Shown: positions 39,907 to 44,000 of the stretch, piece after piece
Layout of the letters: each line of letters starts with the position of its first letter
How positions within the stretch are numbered: the first letter of the stretch is position 1
From: Butyriboletus loyo
Lineage: Eukaryota; Basidiomycota; Agaricomycetes; Boletales; Boletaceae
Reading direction: 5' to 3'
Assembly: GCA_038093515.1 (NCBI GenBank)
Contig: JBBPSI010000202.1
Span: 1 to 44,000 of the forward strand
DNA: 44,000 nucleotides
Made by a program: the position numbers and the translations under genes
Notes under the pieces: generated by a model
What the model saw: only the letters and a program-made list of their open reading frames with translations
What the model was told of the DNA's origin: nothing
Databases searched by the model: none

Positions 39907-41187
39907 TGTTATGATCACAGGAGTAAATCCAACAAAAGTCACAAGCAGTTCCACTAATGTTGCAGCTTTACACAAAAAGCTGGCAAAGGTTTATAGAGTG
40001 TAGCAAAGTACCTTAGTCCCACAACTGTTTCCAGTGAACAAGATAAGTGGTTATAGCTAAGGGATCTTAGCCTAAACCACAAGCCTTTATATATTGTACA
40101 GGATGGCACACAGACCAAGCTGTGTGTGTGACAAACTACTATACATGGTTAGACTAAGAAGCCAACAGTGATCAAAAGGAAGAGAAGCAAACAGAGATTA
40201 AGTACATGAGGTATGATGTCATGTGTTACACTGATGTGTGAAACAACTAGCAGCAAGCGCTTGAATAGGGGCTCGAGCCTAATTGGGAAGATGCCAACTC
40301 GTGTAGACAATGCTATTGGGCTTCTGCAGAGCAAGTGTTGGCAAGATGTTGTATGGTGGTGACCAGACAAGATCAAGCAGGCTCTTATCAGCTCTATTTG
40401 CAGAAAGAGTATAATGCTAGATTGCTAGGCACTTGGTAGATGCGTAGAATTAGCTAGAGAAGCCATACTGTTCTAAGTACACTGGTATATATACTAATAG
40501 ATACTGTGCACAGACCGAGCATTGCGTGGCAGCAAGGGCAAGGGGTTATGAGTCAACTTGAGTCATAACAGTGAATGGAGAAGTGGCAAAGTGCCGGTAT
40601 CGAGGGAGCGAAGCTCTGAGCAAGATGGCGACATTGTCAGTGAATGAGAAGAGCAGAATGTGAAGTGACAATGTCCTCGAGGTGGGGCCCATAGGGTAAA
40701 GGGGATGCGAGTAGCAGAGACCTTGGATACAGGTCTTGGCGCACTAGTCAGGACACATCGTAATCTAGTCATATGCTAGTCACATGATGTAACAAATGTC
40801 ATTGGTCAAGAAAATAGAGATGTGACAGCTCAGCTGTAGGTCTGGCCCGACAGGGTGACAACATAGGGGTTGTCTCAGTATTGCGGTACTGAGACATCTG
40901 GAAAAGACCAGGGGGGTGGATGGCATCCACTAGCAACTGGTGAGCGGGCAATGGGCGGCATTGCGAGACGGCAGGGGCAGCAGGGACACGAGAGCATGGG
41001 AAAACAAGTGGCAGGGTATGCTTAGGGGTAAAACTGTAACATCATGGGCCAGTCTGGACCATTATGTCATAAGCTCAATCTAGACTCTAATCACATGTAC
41101 TGTCCCACAATCACGTGCAGTGAGTCATGTGACCTTTGAAGATGAAAGTGAAGTCTGAAAGCATGGAAATAATATAGTATTACAACA
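39907..41187 (-). repeat. Solo LTR, family A (A'' subfamily), with nested family D
   Basis: The ends are TGTTATGATCAC and GTATTACAACA, with an exact ATGAT duplication (39902-39906 and 41188-41192). Family D is nested at 40224-41041. The palindrome arms are GCTAAG and CTTAGC (40053-40068). Confidence 0.92.
40224..41041 (-). repeat. Solo LTR, family D, copy 3 (complete)
   Basis: This 818-bp LTR has TGTTACACTGATG and AAACTGTAACA ends and an exact TCATG duplication (40219-40223 and 41042-41046). Confidence 0.93.
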
Positions 41188-41294
41188 ATGATAGAGACAG
41201 ATAATTTCTTGTATAGTGAAGAAGCTGTCAGCTTTGAGAGAATACACATTCAACAGAATTTGAAGTTGCTACCATGCACTGTCAAAAGTGAGAA

Positions 41295-41579
41295 TTAGTA
41301 ATTGTGGTCATGATGGCAGGATGTACCAGGTACACCAAGGTAGTCAAGTACCATACAGTGTAGAGTCAGATAAGTGTCCTGATTATTGACCCACCACTTC
41401 AGCACATCCTTAACCTTCTCAACTGGCCATTGTAGATACTCTTGAAGTTCATCTGATGGTGGTGCAGGCCCCATCAAGAAGTCACCAAGATCATCTGCCA
41501 TGCCTTCAGCATGCTGCCACAGTGTAGAGAACACATATCCTCTAGGTTGCAATTGCTCCTCTTCCTGGCAATTCAGCAC
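41295..41579 (-). pseudogene. hAT transposase C-terminal dimerisation region fragment
   Basis: The minus strand reads LQWPVEKVKDVLKWWVNNQD followed by TYLTLHCMVLDYLGVPGTS. This matches the hAT C-terminal pattern (W....YP.L..MA.DYL.IPATS), which mediates transposase dimerisation. The catalytic DDE region, zinc-finger BED domain and terminal repeats were not seen. The usual VERVFS continuation is replaced by CHHDHNY and a stop. Confidence 0.72.
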
Positions 41580-42677
41580 TCACATGGATTGCAAACAATC
41601 ACTTTGCAACTATCTTCACTTCCATTCCTCTTCCTTGTCAAGTTCTGTCCCATTCTGATATTTCCATGGCCATCAAGGTTCCATGTCAAGGTTCCATGTG
41701 TCCAGAAAGTGTTCACAGGTAGGTTTCTTTCTATTTGATCTCATACTTATTATATCTGATTGACTTCTATAACAACTGCTGTGATCATATACATTCTGTC
41801 AATGATTTCCTTGATGTTTCTACATAGTTTTCACTTATCCTTAGTGTTTCAAGTCTTGGGAAATGCCCAGACTATAAAAAGGTTGTAACTACAACCTGAA
41901 ATACTACTTTTTGACTCTCCTGCCTCTCTGTGTGATGGTCTAGTCACCTGCCATCCTTGTTCCTCAATCTTCAAGTCATAGCCAATGGATTCTGTCCATC
42001 CTCTCACATTTCCGTGTCCTCTCCAGTCCATTCCATAGTGGAGGAAGTCCAGAATATTGGGTTTTCTGTAAAGACATCAGTGGAAATGACCTTCCCTGGT
42101 GTTCCTCTCTTTGTTGCCTCTCTACTTCTCTTTGGGGTCAATCATATCACACCCTTTTCTTTATTTCTTTGCTTTTGATTGGATTGAGTTCTTCCTGTAG
42201 CAGGGTTCTTCACTCTCAGTCCTGTCTAGCATCATTCAATGGTGTGCTCATCAGGATGTAATTGACAGAAATATAGCTATAACACCCATACTATCTTGCT
42301 CGCTGCAGTAACATCAGTGGTGGTTTCATGGGGAATACAGACTGGCCTTCAACAACTTCAGGAGATGATATGCAACAGATGGCAGTCACAAGTGAATTGA
42401 ACCTTTGGGGGTGATTCATGAATCAACAAACTTTGCTGCAGCAAGCAGTAAAATTCATTGACACCCACTGGTGAGAAGCAAGTTATGTAAGATATACCCA
42501 TGGCCACACCTGTACACCATGGGTATGGGTATGGTGTTGTCCTGGGTCCTCATTTCCTATACTGTACCCGTACCCACTGTACTCCTACACCCATTACCTG
42601 CAGTGTTAGCCATACCCATGCTCAGCCCTAGGGGTCACTCAATTTTTCCCAATACAATCCCTCATAGTTTCAGTCTT
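41580..42677. other. Unassigned DNA, possibly decayed hAT
   Basis: About 1.1 kb has no recognisable gene. Upstream hAT coding sequence would be expected on the minus strand but no motif was identified. Several GGGTATGGGTATGG/ACCCATACC-like motifs occur at 42490-42630. Confidence 0.3.
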
Positions 42678-42955
42678 GAGCCCATGTAGTCACATTCTCC
42701 TATGCAGATGGCCACCCTGGGTTGACAATGTCACCTGGCATATGGCCACCCTGGGACAGGCTCTTGGGTGAAATTTAGCTTGGACAGGCCCACTAGGTGT
42801 TTATAGAGGAAATGTATGGTAGAGAGGAGGGCCTGCAGGTGGACATATGGTATATATGGAGGGGCCTGCCATGTGTATATAGAACGAAAGTGCTTTAGAT
42901 GACAGGGCCTGCAGGTGTACATGCAGTATATATGGACAGGCTGTTATCCTGATGT
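42678..42955 (+). repeat. Dispersed repeat H (right copy)
   Basis: 42678-42797 is related to 10227-10387. The following 150 bp has a loose GGGCCTGCAGGTGTACAT repeat (about 42828, 42862 and 42905), which recalls, but does not match, the minisatellite that follows the left copy. Confidence 0.65.
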
Positions 42956-43342
42956 GCCCAACAAGCTAGCAAGCAAGCACTTATAGGGGCTCGAGCCCAA
43001 TGAGGAAACTAGCTGACTCATGTAGATGATGCTATCAGGGTTCTGCAGAGCAAGTGTTGGTGAGATGTCATAAGGTGGCAACCAGATGAGATCAAGTAGA
43101 CTCTTATTGGCTCTATCAGCAGAAATGGGGTATGATGCTAGATTACTATGCACAAGGTAGATGCATAGAATTAGCTAGAGTTGTACTTGTCTAAGTACTG
43201 GTATATATATGAGAGGTATATGTGCACAGACTGAGCTGTGCATGGCAGCATAGGGCTAAGGGGTCTAACTGAGATGAGTCAGAATGATGAAAGGGAAAAT
43301 GGCAAAGTGCTGGTAATGAGAGAGTGAAGCTCTGGTCAAGAT
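42956..43342 (-). repeat. Truncated LTR, family D, copy at right end
   Basis: It matches family D from near its TGTTACACTG end (AGCAAGCACTTATAGGGGCT) through GTGCACAGACTGAGCTGTGC to GAGAGTGAAGCTC. It is cut at 43343 by family B. Confidence 0.82.
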
Positions 43343-44000
43343 TGTTACACTTGTGGTGCTAACAACTAGAACCTAGGCAGCACTCTGGAGTAGCTGCAGG
43401 ACTCATCTGAAGACAATTGTTACACTGGGCGCTAACAACTAGAACAGCAAGGCGGCACTCTGGAGTAGCCACAGGACTCGTGAAGCGTTTCTGAGCTGGG
43501 TCTCAGACTATGTCTCAGTGCGCACACTAAGAGTCTGGAAGGAAACTAATTGCTAGCAGGTATCTGTGTAGAACTAGATAGAGTACATGGGTGTAAAGAC
43601 TGAGTCTTTATACTACTGGGGTCTGCACACAGACCATGTTCCCAATCGGGTCGCGAGAGCGGAACTACAAATGAGGAAGGAGTACTCTAGAAGATTCTGG
43701 AGTACGAAAGAAAGCGTGTCCGTGTGCGGGAAATGATGACTAAGCTAGAGCGGTTCATACCGCTCAAAGGGCACTAGCAAAAGGCTAGGCAAATGAAGTA
43801 GTCCTAGTGGTAGTGGAGAGAAAAAGTATACCACTATCGTAACAACAATCTCAGTCTATGTCCAAGTGCTGACACTTAGAGACTAGAGGGAAGGAGTTGC
43901 TAGCAAGTAGATTGCATAGAACTAGATGGTTTGTACAGGTACAAGGTGCTAAGTATTTATACTACTAAGACCTGTGCACAGACCATGTCTACAATGGGTC
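43343..44000 (-). repeat. Solo LTR, family B, divergent copy, partial at window edge
   Basis: It begins TGTTACACTTGTGGTGC and is split by another family B LTR at 43428-43844. It continues to the window end. The hairpin region differs from the consensus by paired changes (43850-43890). Confidence 0.85.
43428..43844 (-). repeat. Solo LTR, family B, nested in family B
   Basis: This 417-bp LTR has TGTTACACTGGGC and CTATCGTAACA ends and an exact ACAAT duplication (43423-43427 and 43845-43849). Confidence 0.93.

Noticed and set aside
4812..43844. Families A to E as MITEs
   Set aside because: TG...CA ends with 5-bp duplications, TATA-like boxes, and direct linkage of family A to primer sites, leaders and a polypurine tract fit solo LTRs better than DNA transposons.

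Overview
The window looks like a transposon-saturated stretch of a filamentous basidiomycete genome, probably an agaricomycete. The grounds are short GT-AG introns of about 45-90 bp, chromodomain Ty3/gypsy elements, a basidiomycete-style Helitron, a RecQ-like helicase of the type common in mushroom repeats, and a fungal TET/JBP-like oxygenase remnant. Only one gene reads as intact host sequence: an 11-exon ferric reductase (34023-36433, + strand, 602 codons plus stop). No rRNA, tRNA or CRISPR array was found.

Layout. 1-4119: 5' half of a young Ty3/gypsy element (gypsy-1, - strand) with intact gag and pol frames, leader, primer-binding site and 5' LTR; it runs off the left edge. It sits in an older gypsy (gypsy-4, 4120-7725, - strand) that is also split by two solo LTRs. 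7726-10210: nested solo LTRs around about 540 bp of unrecognised DNA. 10211-14559: a GC-richer block with a 17-unit minisatellite, a frameshifted TET/JBP-like 2-oxoglutarate oxygenase, a degenerate larger tandem repeat and an unrecognised 225-aa ORF. 14560-17912: 3' half of a chromodomain gypsy (gypsy-2) with polypurine tract and 3' LTR, then an LTR pile-up. 17913-24944: gypsy-3 (- strand), a relative of gypsy-1, shredded by at least six solo LTRs. 24945-26871: a decayed + strand gag-like fragment and unassigned DNA. 26872-32560: a decayed Helitron (+) interrupted by three LTRs. 32735-33440: 5' end of a Tc1/mariner-like transposase, split by an LTR. 33510-36721: ferric reductase and flanks. 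36924-39906: RecQ-like helicase pseudogene (+), split by three LTRs. 39907-44000: further nested LTRs, a hAT transposase C-terminal fragment (-) and a second copy of the sequence next to the minisatellite.

Five solo-LTR families, named here A to E, explain most of the interspersed repeats. Most copies have exact 5-bp target duplications that I could read, which gives an insertion order. Family A is the LTR of gypsy-1, -2 and -3. The most striking signals are: (1) the gypsy-1 and gypsy-3 primer-binding sites are complementary to the presumed first bases of their own transcripts and covary with the LTR subfamily, which points to Tf1/sushi-like self-priming; (2) hairpins in the A and B LTRs keep their pairing through compensatory changes; (3) most nonsense codons in the decayed genes are TGA where an arginine CGA is expected, the signature of deaminated methyl-CpG.
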